From Dictyobacter vulcani (lineage in GTDB: Bacteria > Chloroflexota > Ktedonobacteria > Ktedonobacterales > Ktedonobacteraceae), in assembly GCF_008974265.1 (NCBI RefSeq), contig NZ_BKZW01000002.1, positions 558,001 through 622,000 on the forward strand: 64,000 nt of DNA. The letters run 5' to 3'. The translations under genes and the position numbers were made by a program. Shown here piece by piece: positions 1 through 10,432 of this stretch. Numbering within the stretch: position 1 is the first letter of the stretch; every line of letters begins with the position of its first letter. Below the pieces are notes generated by a model. That model had not been told where the DNA came from and searched no databases. It saw nothing but the letters and a program-made list of their open reading frames with translations.

Positions 1-1
1 T

Positions 2-3000
2 TCTGGTGGCTTACCAGCCCCGAAAGCCTTTAATGACTATATCCTCAATAATATCCAGATCCAATCTCTGGGACATGTGCTCCATGAATATGACCTGTCC
101 TATGACCAGAAACCTCCGTCCACTATTCAAGATCCACTGAGTGGTCTCAATGAAAGTGTGGCTGGTTACCTGCTGTTACGCCGGATTCAGGAGGCGGGCA
201 CGGATAATAATTCCTCTTTGAAAGGTCCGGAGGTCAATATCGGGTATACACCCGAAACGGAGCATTATGAGGCTTCGGATTCCAACCATCATGCGCAACC
301 TTCCACGAACTGTGGTCCGAGCTGGACTCCCACAGATGGTCTAAATGGACCCTGCTGGCTCTGGGCACAGACGTACAATAAGTATTTTATCCAGAATTTT
401 GATAATGGTCGTGGGTGGAACGAGACCATTAACTGGTCCGAAGCCCATGGCAATACGCATGGAACGAATGGAGTGGGTGCTGTCAATAACGCGTTGACCT
501 GTAACCCTCTCATGAACACGAATGTGAAGTGTGCTCAGGCTGATGATCGCAGTTGGAGCCGCATGGTGGTCTATTCGCGCACGGCGGTGACCAATGGTGT
601 CTCCTCAACCTGGCAGTATCAATATTATGTCAATCAGTTGAGTGCCACGTGGTGTGACGAATGTATCTACGGTTATACCTGGGGCAATGTCAATGATGAG
701 GATTATGCCGACTACTATAATCTGCAGTTTACTAGTTTTGACACAGTACAGGTAACCCAGCCGGATGGGTCATCGCAGCAACATTTCTTTTATTCAACCA
801 ATGGTGTGGGTAAAGCCACCAGTGCTATTTTGTGTGGCTATCAGTACCCACCTGGCACTGATCATTGTGGCGTGGCACCTTACTGGGCACAAGATCCTGG
901 TCTGGCCGGTCGGGAAAAAGAGACCTTAACCTTTGGCAGCGATGGCAAATTGCTGACGGCGCAGACCTCCCATTACTTTACGATGTGTCCTCCTCCCGGG
1001 GTAGGTCATAATACGGGGGCAGGCGGTGGAAACTTTGACGTCGGGACGCAGTATTTCACCAGCCAGTTGGATCGCAACAATCCCGTGGTGGTCTGTGATC
1101 CCCAGCTCACGCAGACCGATAGCTATCAGGTGGATGGGGTGACGGACCAGAATGGCTTTACCACCAATAGCAATGTCGTGCATAAAACGACTGCATACAC
1201 CTATGATGGGGACAATCAAGGTTCCGATCAGACGGCCGGGTATGACTATGGTAACGTCAACCAGGTGGATGTTTCGGCGAATGATGTCAATGGGAATCAC
1301 TACATCTCCAAGAGCACCTATTATCCCAATGATCACGTGGGTTCTGTCTATCTGACCAATCTGCCAGCTTTGACGACCACGCAGGATGCCTCGGGGACGC
1401 AGTATGGCTGTCATGCCAACTTCTATGGGGGCAGTAGCGCGTTTAATACGGCACCATCGTTGCCAGATGTGACGCGGTCCGAAGACCATACGGGCTATAG
1501 CGATCCTAGCAATGGCTGTAACGCACCGGGCTCGATGGTGGTGAATCAGACCGTCTATGATGCCTCGGGCACGCCAACGGCAACGCTGGATCCCGACAGT
1601 CACAAGGGGTGTAACTCAAATACCTATACCGCCTGTGCCACTTATGATGGTTTTGGCACCCATCTGACCAAGGCCTATAATGCCAAGAATCAGCTGGTGA
1701 CCGCTGACTATAATAGCACGACAAGCGGCGGCTATGGGCACTGGGTGATGGCCACCAAAGATGCTAATGGCCAGACCACGGCCTATCAGTATGATGTGCT
1801 GGGTCGGGTGACGGCGGTCGCCGCTCCTGGCGATAGCATCACCAGTCCAACGGTGAGCTACAGCTACAAAAATACCTGTACGCAGGGAGCGACCAATCCC
1901 TGTCTGGAACTGGATACCACGACCCGTCAGGTGAGTGGGGGGACGCAAACCGTTACCACCCAGCAATGGTTTGATGGGCAAGGACGCGTGGTGGAGACCA
2001 AAGCACCTGGTCCGAATTTGTGGTCCAAGGTGCCGAAGATTCCATCGACCTTGATCACCTATACCCTCTATGACAACATGGGCCGTGCCACCACGAAGAG
2101 CCTGCCCTATGCCATTTCCTCGCTGGCCGGCACGGGCTATATTGCGCCGAATCTGGCGCAGGCACGGACTGTGACCAACTATGATGGCCTGGGACGCCCA
2201 CAGGGGAGTGCGACCTACCAGGATGCCTCGACGATTGTGTTGTCCAGCAGCGTCGCTTATACCGTCGCGCAGGGACTGCCCAGTTTCAACCAAAGTACCA
2301 CGTTACCGTTTGAACGGACCACAACGCTGGATGCCTACAATCATCAAGCGGTCAGCTACACCGATGCGATCGGTCGACAGCGCTATACGCAGGCGTTTAT
2401 CGGTAAGGGCGCGCCCTACACGGTGCTGAGAACGATCCGCTATGATCGCGATGTGGTAGGAAATCTCTATGCGACCTTGACCTACGATGCCGCGTCCGCG
2501 CAGCAAGCCTCGCAGAGTGCGAGCTATGATGGCGTCGGGCGCAAAGTGGGGATGACCGATAGTGACTCGGGTTCCAACTGGGTGTTTAGCTATGATCAAA
2601 ATAGCAATCCCATCAGCCAGACGGACCCACGGAGCAAGAGTGTGTACATCAACTATGATGTGCTCAATCGTCCATTGTGTAAAGGTACCACCTCGGCCGC
2701 CGTTAATCCCTGTACGGCGAGTGCCACCTCGACTTTCTTTTATGATAGCTATGACAAAAATAGCAATCCTGGTGTGACCTTCCCCACTACGTGTACGGCT
2801 CCCAGTGGTTCCTATGCCTCCGATCCGATCGGGGCCATGACCGCGGAAACCTTCAGTGGCGTCGCCGGTGCCGGCTCGCGTTGTAAGGGCTATGATGAGC
2901 GTGGCCGTGTCGATCAGAGCGGCTTGACCGTCAACGGCGATGGGCAGACCATCACCCAGACGATGAATATGAGCTATAACGATGCGGGCCAGCCGACCAG

Positions 3001-5076
3001 CGTCGTCTATCCCGACGGAGAAACCGTCACCGCCCAGTATGATAGCAATGGCTACTCACGCTCCGCGTTCTTTGGGACGCCAGCGAGTACGGATCCGGTG
3101 AACTTCCTGGTCGGCCAGGTCAGCTATACCAATACTGGACAGATAGCAGGACTCGCCTTTGGCGGTTCGGCGGCGAAATCCAGTGTACCTGCGCCAGTCT
3201 TCTCGACTACGATGGGTTATGATGGCATTCAGCGCCCTGTGAGCAGTAGTGCGACGAATGCGGGGGCACGTTCTGGAACCAGAACCGCACCTATGATAAT
3301 GTCGGCAATGTGCTCGGCGTCACCACCACGCTTCCCACCACGACGGGGGGAACGCAGAAAGATGTGCAATCCTTCTGTTATGATAGCGTCAATCGCCTGG
3401 TCTGGTCCGGTAATACCGGCGCCCCTAGTGGTGGAGATCATTGCGGCCTGGCCCCGGCAGGCACGACGCTTGCCACCTATCAGCAGTCCTATAGTTATGA
3501 TGCGCTGGATCGCTTAACGTCGGGTCCATCGGGCACGGAAACCTATGGCTTCGCCCCGGTGCATGGGGCCTTGACGCTGAGTACTGTTCCCGGTCAATAT
3601 GCCAGCTACGATGCCATGGGCAATATGACCTGTCGCAACGTCGATACCACCACGGCTCACGCCTGTGATGCTTCCCAGACCGGTGCGCAGCTGACCTACG
3701 ACAACGAAGGTCGGCTGGAAACCTGGACAGCACCCAGTGGCACGACGGCCAGCGATCAGTATCTCTATGACAACAGTGGTCAACGTGTCTTCCAGCACTC
3801 CAGTTCCACGCTGGCAGGCAATACCACCAAGACGGACACTATCACCTTTGACGGGGTGACCGATGTCACCACCACCAACGGGGTGACCTCAACCACCAAA
3901 TACTATAGTGTGGGTGGACAACGCGTGGCCATGAAGAAGGATGGGGTGCTCTCCTATCTGTTACCTGATATGCTAGGCAGCACCAGTATCGCGCTCAAAG
4001 CTGATGGCAGCGTGCAGGCCGTGCAGCTGTTTGCTCCCTTCGGTGGTACTCGCTATAGCGATGGCAGTATGACCACGCCCTACAACTATACGGGCCAACG
4101 CCTTGATACCACCAGTGGCTTGTTGTACTATAATGCTCGTTACTATGACGCAACCAGTGGCCGTTTTACCAGCGCAGATACGGTCGAAACCAATGGCACC
4201 GGACTTGATCCCTACGCTTATGTCAAGGGAAGCCCAGAAACCTTTACGGATCCAACTGGTCATGGACGGTGTGGTCCTGATGGTGATTGTGTCGGAGTTC
4301 CTGGTGCTGGAACACCTGGGCAGGGATCTTCTTCTGGCGGCGGTGGTGATTCTGGCAGTAGTGGTGGTAATCCTGGCGGTGGCGGTGGTAATCCTGGCGG
4401 TGGTGGTGGCAATCCTGGCAGTGGTGGCGGTAATCCTGGCAGTGGTGGTGGTAATGATGGTGTTAATCATAGTTGTGCTGGGCTTACTGCTGCAGCGTGT
4501 AAACATGGTGAAGATCAGCGTACAGAACAAAATACATCTGACAAGGATATGATCAATTTGGTCAAAGTAGGTGCTACCATCATTAACGTCGTTGTAGATT
4601 GGATGCAAATGCGTAAAGATATGGATCAGGCGTGGAGTTTTGACAAGATTGTGGAGCTTATTGGAAATGTTATTAGCCTTGCCGGTGATGCTCTCTCAGC
4701 AATATCTCAGATTGCCTCTTTATTTAAATGGACTAGTGTGCAATTGTTTGCCGATCGACTTGGAAGTTTTGTGAATAGTGCTGCTGCTCTCTATAAGATG
4801 GCTCGAGCTAGTTGGGACTCTGCCTTTGGATTTTGGGCTAGAGCTGGTATTACTGCAGGGTTTTTCGCATTAAAAGCTGGCCTCTATGCGGAAGACCCTT
4901 CAAGTTTGGTTGTGCCTGTGGCCCAAGCGGCAGCATCAGCAGCGCATTTTGATGGTGTTTTCGCTGGTAAAGCTATTGGTAGTGCCTTTCAGGCAATATG
5001 GCAGCATTACCAGGCGAATATTGATCAACGAAATTTAGAGTCTGTCTCAGATTTCTGCAAATCTTCTTCTTGTTAA
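2..5076 (+). pseudogene. Rhs1: Rhs/YD-repeat polymorphic toxin, 5' cut by window edge, one frameshift
   Basis: Position 1 corresponds to about 45991 in the complete copy Rhs9, so roughly 1.9 kb of coding sequence lies outside the window. Frame 2 runs from the edge through the YD-repeat region to a G run at 3262-3266. This run has five G where sister copies (for example 13020) have six. Coding then continues in frame 1 to the stop at 5076. The second part carries the last YD repeats, the Rhs core ending in DPTGHG near 4262, a Gly/Asn/Pro linker of 7-residue NPGGGGG-like units, and about 195 AT-rich codons of hydrophobic helices. The tail has an early Cys pair (HSCAGLTAAAC) and ends DFCKSSSC. 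The family displays or delivers C-terminal toxins. The frameshift means no full protein is made unless it is a sequencing error or is bypassed. The toxin activity is not recognised; the tip resembles those of Rhs7, Rhs10 and Rhs12. Confidence 0.85.
4366..4458 (+). repeat. 21-bp tandem repeat encoding NPGGGGG linker
   Basis: Four to five imperfect 21-bp units in frame encode a flexible Gly/Asn/Pro spacer between the Rhs core and the hydrophobic tip of Rhs1. Other cassettes have different Gly-rich spacers at the same place. Confidence 0.8.
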
Positions 5077-5327
5077 GTGTAGTACGTTGCTTGTAAAGAT
5101 AAGTGCATGATATAGCTGATCTATAGAAATGTGTAAACTTTTCCAAAAATTGGCTATATTAGAAGCACCATCATTAATGAATTGCTTGGCTTGAAGTGTA
5201 CTATGTACATTTTGAGCCAAGCAAACAAAAATTTGACTGTTTACTCTATGAGTGTAGAGATATAAATAAAGAGCAATTTTTGATTGTCAAATGCAATAAA
5301 TGGAAAAGATATGGAGCGTATCCCATC

Positions 5328-5651
5328 ATGTCCGATTCAAAAAATGAAAGAACGCTAGTACAAGAGAAGAAATCAGGAGTAAAAGAAAAGCTCTTTTACA
5401 TTTTTTTCGGTGTCTTTATGATTTTTGGTATTACGTATCAGTTATATATATGGCTTCTAGCTGATCATATAACTGATAATATAGGGGAGAGTTTAGCATA
5501 TACCGCTCTTGATATCTTTTCTCTATGGGTTTGTGTTCTATTGGCAAAAGATCTTTGGCAACAAAATATCGCTCGAAGAAAGCAACAGAAACCAAGAGAT
5601 CATCTGGAGCATGTGGACATCGAATCTCCTGATGAGGATCATAGTATGTGA
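5328..5651 (+). CDS. small membrane protein, candidate immunity partner of Rhs1 tip
   Basis: The gene encodes about 107 aa from the ATG at 5328 (MSDSKNERT...); an upstream in-frame GTG at 5196 would add 44 residues. The ATG is preferred because the charged soluble N-terminus begins there, with a GGAG at 5312-5315 as a distant SD. Two hydrophobic segments (about residues 22-45 and 57-78) are followed by a charged tail rich in Asp, Glu and His. It is the first gene after the hydrophobic-tip Rhs1. Four other hydrophobic-tip cassettes are also followed by a membrane protein, which suggests immunity to a membrane-acting toxin. The family is not recognised and the function is inferred from position only. 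Confidence 0.55.
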   Translation: MSDSKNERTLVQEKKSGVKEKLFYIFFGVFMIFGITYQLYIWLLADHITDNIGESLAYTALDIFSLWVCVLLAKDLWQQNIARRKQQKPRDHLEHVDIESPDEDHSM

Positions 5652-5669
5652 GTTTATGGCTGTTCATTT

Positions 5670-5852
5670 ATGGATCTTTACTGTTTATCTTTTTTAGTGT
5701 TCGTTTTGTTGATAATTCTCGACCTTTGGGTATCTACAGGCATAATCCAGGTGATTTGCATTTGCTTGGCTGTAGTTGTAGGTGTTGCATGTGGTATATT
5801 TAATGGTTTAGCCAGGGCAAGATTGAGAAAAATATTTGATAACAAGGAGTGA
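5670..5852 (+). CDS. very small membrane protein (60 aa), hypothetical
   Basis: The frame begins MDLYCLSFLVFVLL, 18 bases after the previous gene's stop. It contains about 45 consecutive hydrophobic residues, enough for two transmembrane passes, and ends in a basic segment (ARARLRKIFDNKE). No convincing SD precedes the ATG, so it may be translationally coupled, or it may be a remnant of a longer membrane protein. No family is recognised. Confidence 0.35.
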   Translation: MDLYCLSFLVFVLLIILDLWVSTGIIQVICICLAVVVGVACGIFNGLARARLRKIFDNKE

Positions 5853-5860
5853 ATTCATAG

Positions 5861-6030
5861 TTCTACTTTCATGAAGAGATGAATCCTGAAGAATGCATCC
5901 TTCGTGACCAAGGCGAATGTCAGATGTTCCGGGAAGCATGAATGGTTTCGTATCGATATATACTCGTAACTCATATTGCACCTTGAAAGCGAGCATCATA
6001 ATAACCTGACATTTCAATCGGACTGTCTTT
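5861..6030. repeat. dispersed boundary repeat downstream of regulator fragments
   Basis: The stretch with an ATGAAGAGA core and the segment up to the regulator stop resembles those at 42361-42495 and 55360-55532; the part near 5985-6030 also matches 59880-59940. It lies immediately 3' of each minus-strand regulator fragment, so it is probably the old intergenic end of the repeated unit. No gene is seen in it. Confidence 0.6.
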
Positions 6031-6489
6031 TTACATTTCTAAGAGTACAGTGTGGAGCTCTTTCATTTTGGCACTGCGCCCAGGTGGTATCACCGAAAGT
6101 CGGTCATACATGCCCGGGATGCGGGAAATATGCCGTTTGGATTGATACTGCCGGGCCATTTCTAAACCCCGGATGGCATATTTGACTCCTTCATTGGTCT
6201 CACCCGCATAGGTATAGGCCTGCGCTTTGACGATGGCATAGGAACCCATATCACATAGTGGTTGGAAGGGCCGGAGCGTAGCGGTGATGGCATAGATAGC
6301 CAGGGTCTTCAGGGGTTGCCAGAGGATGGTATGTCCTTGCGCTTTTTCTTGTAACACTTCAACCAGATCAAATTGATTGGAGAGGGCATCGAGCGTTCTC
6401 GGCGTATTCTCGACACTGTTCTGGGCTTCATTGATATTTCTCAGGAAACTTTGCTCGTCTCCATACACTGAATAGGCACGAGCCTGCAC
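6031..6489 (-). pseudogene. C-terminal fragment of TPR-type regulator
   Basis: This is an open frame of 152 residues beginning MQARAYSVYGDEQSF and ending KMKELHTVLLEM. It matches the last 40% of the longer regulator-like frame at 42496-43641. The helical repeats (for example YAIVKAQAYTYAGETN) look like the tetratricopeptide half of XRE/TPR regulators that are common in Ktedonobacteria. The N-terminal half is missing: just past 6489 the sequence switches to the interior of an Rhs gene on the other strand. An equivalent fragment with the same junction lies at 55533-55991. It is a deletion remnant and probably not functional. Confidence 0.7.
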
Positions 6490-6497
6490 TTTCTACC

Positions 6498-9437
6498 ATG
6501 TTCCTCGTACCAATGGAGAGCCTGCCCTACGCCATTTCCTCGCTGGCCGGTACGGGCTATATTGCTCCTGACCAGGCGCAGGCACGGACCGTGACCAATT
6601 ATGATGGCCTGGGACGCCCACTGGGGAGTGCGACCTATCAGGATGCCTCGACGATCGTGCTCTCCAGCAGCGTCGCCTATACCGTGGCGCAGGGGCTGCC
6701 CAGTTTTACCCAAAATACCACGTTACCGTTTGAGCGGACCACGACGCTGGATGCCTACCATCATCAAGCGGTCAGCTACACTGATGCGATTGGTCAACAG
6801 CGCTATACGCAGGTGTTTACCGGTAATGGCGCACCCTACACGGTGCTAAGAACGATCCGCTATGATCGCGATGTGGTCGGAAATGTCTCTGCGACCTTGA
6901 CCTACGATGCCACTACCACCCTGCAAGCCTCACAGCATGCGACCTATGATGGCGTGGGTCGCAAGATTGGCATGGATGATAGTGACTCTGGTTCCGGCTG
7001 GGTCTTTAGCTATGATCAAAATAGCAATCCTGTCAGCCAGACGGATCCACGGAGCAAGAGTGTGTACATCAACTATGATGTGCTCAATCGTCCATTGTGT
7101 CAAGGTACCACCTCGGCCGCCGTTAATCCCTGTACGGCGAGTGCCACCTCGACTTTCTTTTATGATAGCTATGACAAAAATAGCAATCCTGGTGTGACCT
7201 TCCCCACTACGTGTACGGCTCCCAGTGGTTCCTATGCCTCCGATCCGATCGGGGCCATGACCGCTGAAACCTTCAGTGGCGTCGCCGGTTCCGGCTCGCG
7301 CTGTAAGGGCTATGATGAGCGTGGAAACGTCGATCAGAGCGGCTTGACCGTCAACGGCGATGGACAGACCATCACGCAGACGATGAACATGAGCTACAAT
7401 GATGCGGGCCAGCCGACCAGCGTGGTTTATCCCGATGGCGAAACCGTCACGGCCCAGTATGATAGCAATGGCTACTCACGCTCCGCGTTCTTTGGGACAC
7501 CAGCGAGTACGGATCCCGTGAACTTCCTGGTTGGCCAGGTTAGTTATACCAATACTGGACAGGTGGCAGGGCTTGCTTTTGGCGGCTCGGCCGCGAAATC
7601 CAGTGTGCCAACGCCAGTGTTCTCGACCACCATGGGCTATGATGGGATTCAGCGTCCCGTGAATAGCAGTGCGACGAATGCGGGGGGCACGTTCTGGAAC
7701 CAGAACCGCACCTATGATAATGTGGGCAATGTGCTTGGTGTCACCACCACCCTGCCCACCACGACGGGTGGCACGCAGAAAGATGTGCAATCCTTCTGTT
7801 ATGACAGTCTCAATCGTCTGGTCTGGTCCGGCAATACCGGCGCACCCAGTGGTGGAGATCACTGTGGGTTGGCACCGGCAGGCACGACGCTTGCCACCTA
7901 TCAGCAAGCCTACACTTATGATGCGCTGGATCGCTTAACGTCAGGTCCATCGGGCACGGAAACCTATGGCTTCGCCCCGGTGCATGGTGCCTTGACGCTG
8001 AGTACTGTTCCCGGTCAATATGCCAGCTATGATGTCATGGGCAATATGACCTGTCGCAACGTCGATACCACTACCGCTCACGCCTGCGATGCCTCGCAGA
8101 TTGGTGCGCAGTTGACCTATGATAACGAAGGTCGTCTGGAAACCTGGACTGCACCCAGTGGCACGACGGCCAGCGATCAGTATCTCTATGACAACAGTGG
8201 GCAGCGCGTCTTCCAGCACTCCAGTTCCACGTTGGCAGGCACGACCACGAAGACGGACACCATCACCTTTGATGGGGTGACCGATGTCACTACCACCAAT
8301 GGGGTCACCTCAACCACTAAATACTACAATGCGGGTGGGCAACGGGTGGCCATGAAGAAGGATGGCGTGCTCTCCTATCTGTTACCAGACATGCTGGGTA
8401 GCACCAGTATCGCGCTCAAAACTGATGGTTCCGTGCAGGCCGTACAACTATTCGCTCCCTTTGGTGGCACCCGCTATAGCGATGGCAGCATGACCACGCC
8501 CTACAACTATACGGGCCAACGTCTCGATACGAGTAGTGGCTTGTTGTACTATAATGCACGCTATTATGATACAACCAGTGGCCGCTTTACCAGCGCGGAT
8601 AGCGTTGAAACGAATGGCACTGGTCTGGATGCCTACGCCTATGTGCAAGGGAATCCAGAAACGGCGACTGACCCAACTGGCCATCGAATAGATTGGGGTG
8701 GAGGCGAGCAGACCACTATTGACTGGTCTAAAGGAACAGCATCAACCTTTGAGACGCAAAGTGCCGTTGATCCTTCTATAACTCAATGGTGGGGAACCTC
8801 TCTCTACTACCCCACTTATGGCCCTATCACCTCGACGTATGCAGGAAGCACCGATGTCTATCATTTTGGAGGAAAACTGTATGATCCCGGTTCGGCAAGT
8901 GCAATCGATAGGATCAAGAAAGTAACTGCATCTGCGCTAGGCATCGATAAAATGCAAAAAGGGGATATTGTTGGCGGCATCCTGCATGGCGCTAACAATC
9001 TTCTCATGGTTGGTATGATCCTGGGTGGTGGGGAAGAAATAGTGGGTGGTGAAGTAGCCATGGAAGGAGCAGGAGCGCTTACTGGTACTGTTTGGGATTC
9101 AATCAAAGCAACACAGCCTGTTTGGGAAGGAACAGTAATACCGAGATCTTTTGAACTAACTACGGAAGCTGGAAAATTTTGGGCTAACGGCAATGGAACT
9201 AAACACATGGCAGAATTTGCACTAAAGTACGCACTAAAGAGAGGCCTTACCCCAGAGGAAACAAAGCTTTTAACCCAATTCATGCTTAAAAGTTTCCATT
9301 CTGCTGTAGAAGCCGCAGCTGATCAAGGTATTGTATATAATGACATGATAAAGATTGATAATTGGGAACTTGTGTTCTCTGCTCCACGGGAAGATGGATT
9401 GTTGCCTGTTATTAAGCATGCAGTATACAAACATTAG
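6498..9437 (+). CDS. Rhs2: N-terminally truncated Rhs protein with toxin X tip
   Basis: The 979-residue frame lacks the signal peptide, SpvB-like domain and first YD repeats of Rhs9. Its first codons (MFLVPME) come from antisense regulator sequence. No SD precedes 6498, so this frame is probably a silent cassette. YD repeats lead to the Rhs core (DMLGSTSIAL, then YNYTGQRLD, GLLYYNARYYD and DPTGHR). A shared pre-toxin module follows, beginning GHRIDWGGGEQTTIDW. The last ~95 residues form the toxin candidate, with motifs GTKHMAEFALKYA, IDNWELVFSAP and PVIKHAVYKH. Small size and a conserved His would fit an RNase-like toxin, but I do not recognise the family. The gene at 9481 follows 43 bases later. 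From 7542 onward it is nearly identical to Rhs5. Confidence 0.8.
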   Translation: MFLVPMESLPYAISSLAGTGYIAPDQAQARTVTNYDGLGRPLGSATYQDASTIVLSSSVAYTVAQGLPSFTQNTTLPFERTTTLDAYHHQAVSYTDAIGQQRYTQVFTGNGAPYTVLRTIRYDRDVVGNVSATLTYDATTTLQASQHATYDGVGRKIGMDDSDSGSGWVFSYDQNSNPVSQTDPRSKSVYINYDVLNRPLCQGTTSAAVNPCTASATSTFFYDSYDKNSNPGVTFPTTCTAPSGSYASDPIGAMTAETFSGVAGSGSRCKGYDERGNVDQSGLTVNGDGQTITQTMNMSYNDAGQPTSVVYPDGETVTAQYDSNGYSRSAFFGTPASTDPVNFLVGQVSYTNTGQVAGLAFGGSAAKSSVPTPVFSTTMGYDGIQRPVNSSATNAGGTFWNQNRTYDNVGNVLGVTTTLPTTTGGTQKDVQSFCYDSLNRLVWSGNTGAPSGGDHCGLAPAGTTLATYQQAYTYDALDRLTSGPSGTETYGFAPVHGALTLSTVPGQYASYDVMGNMTCRNVDTTTAHACDASQIGAQLTYDNEGRLETWTAPSGTTASDQYLYDNSGQRVFQHSSSTLAGTTTKTDTITFDGVTDVTTTNGVTSTTKYYNAGGQRVAMKKDGVLSYLLPDMLGSTSIALKTDGSVQAVQLFAPFGGTRYSDGSMTTPYNYTGQRLDTSSGLLYYNARYYDTTSGRFTSADSVETNGTGLDAYAYVQGNPETATDPTGHRIDWGGGEQTTIDWSKGTASTFETQSAVDPSITQWWGTSLYYPTYGPITSTYAGSTDVYHFGGKLYDPGSASAIDRIKKVTASALGIDKMQKGDIVGGILHGANNLLMVGMILGGGEEIVGGEVAMEGAGALTGTVWDSIKATQPVWEGTVIPRSFELTTEAGKFWANGNGTKHMAEFALKYALKRGLTPEETKLLTQFMLKSFHSAVEAAADQGIVYNDMIKIDNWELVFSAPREDGLLPVIKHAVYKH

Positions 9438-9480
9438 TTACGGAAGGACCCGATACTCAAAATGGATGAGAGGAGAATCC

Positions 9481-9990
9481 ATGTTAAAAATTATTGGGAT
9501 AGCCCCAATTAGTACAGGTGAACTCGTTGTCGATCCCTATGTACCATTATCATTCAGATCGTATGATACTGTACCGTACCTCTGGCGGATAGGAGATTTT
9601 CATCGTTCACTCCTTGAGATTAGTATAGAACAATCAACAGGAATCTTATACGACGTAACGTTGACTTTACCTGGAAGTTCCATGTTGGCCAACCTGCCAA
9701 CTGGATATGAACTTGTGCCAGAGAAAATTGGATTGCCAATTATTGAGATATCTGCCATTACCTGGGAAGGAGAGTATATAGGTATCTGGGATGAAAAGCA
9801 TGAATTCTCTCTTTTGTTGAAAAACGATGCTGTGTATATTGTGTTCGACTCTTCCTTGAATCCTTCATCATGTATCAGCGTAGATCGTGTCACGTTCTTT
9901 GAAGCAGAGAGTGTTTTATGCGGTATTGGATTTTTTTCACTTGCACCAGAGGAAATTGCTCTTCTGAAGAAGTATTTCATAAAAGTATAG
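9481..9990 (+). CDS. candidate immunity protein for toxin X (copy 1)
   Basis: The gene encodes 169 aa from the ATG at 9481, with a strong SD (AGAGGAGAATCC) just upstream. It begins MLKIIGIAPIST, is acidic with alternating hydrophobic strands, and has no signal peptide or membrane segment, so it is likely cytoplasmic. It follows the toxin X frame by 43 bases and is duplicated together with it at 21209-21718 with no difference that I can see. Polymorphic toxin tips are normally followed by a specific immunity gene, and this position and co-duplication fit that role. The family is not recognised. Confidence 0.7.
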   Translation: MLKIIGIAPISTGELVVDPYVPLSFRSYDTVPYLWRIGDFHRSLLEISIEQSTGILYDVTLTLPGSSMLANLPTGYELVPEKIGLPIIEISAITWEGEYIGIWDEKHEFSLLLKNDAVYIVFDSSLNPSSCISVDRVTFFEAESVLCGIGFFSLAPEEIALLKKYFIKV

Positions 9991-10130
9991 CATAAAGACG
10001 TTTATTTGAGATATCAGGTACGTTACATATAGAGGAAAAGTATCCTATTCCAACGAAAAGTAACGACTGTCTTAAGTACTTTAAGTACAACGTCTTTACA
10101 GCGTATCCATCGTTATGAAATTCATGTCGC

Positions 10131-10171
10131 ATTGGAGAAGATGCTCTTATATCTAAGGCATCTTCTCCAAT
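10131..10171. terminator. 14-bp perfect hairpin after immunity gene
   Basis: The stem ATTGGAGAAGATGC pairs exactly with its reverse complement across a 13-base loop. It lies about 140 bases after the immunity stop. No T run follows on the + strand, so termination is only possible, not shown. The rest of 9991-10432 holds no convincing gene; a short frame at 10252 has no SD. The same hairpin is at 21859-21899. Confidence 0.45.
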
Positions 10172-10432
10172 ATAAAAAGAAGTATTTGTCTATGCGTAAG
10201 CATTTTTTTACAGGTGACCTCATATGGAAGCCTGATCAAGTAAAGGTATGAATGAATCCAGTGCCCATAAACTATTTCAAAAGTCACATCCCGTCCTCTC
10301 AACTTGCAGATTCTGATGCGGTGGAAAAGCTCCATGGCCCTATTTATCTTCCACAGATGTTGGGAGAGAACCGTGTGGATCTCACTGCAACACAACTAGA
10401 ACGGCTTCCTCTCGTATTTAATTTTATACTAG

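Larger units (their letters stand above)
7542..10432 (+). repeat. segmental duplication, copy 1 (toxin X cassette)
   Basis: About 2.9 kb that matches 19270-22160 almost base for base at a constant offset of 11,728. It covers the Rhs2 3' half, toxin X, its immunity gene and the downstream spacer. The match resumes after the IS element (11285 onward matches 22157 onward to about 22530), so the duplicated block is about 3.26 kb and predates the insertion. Confidence 0.9.

Noticed and set aside
3262..3266. Programmed ribosomal frameshift in Rhs1 as a firm claim
   Set aside because: Sister copies have one more G and need no shift, so mutation or sequencing error is simpler; kept only as one option in the frameshift finding.
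4103..4552. Val/Ile-rich alternative frame over the Rhs1 linker
   Set aside because: Frame shadow of the NPGGGGG repeats; similar shadows lie over the other Gly linkers.
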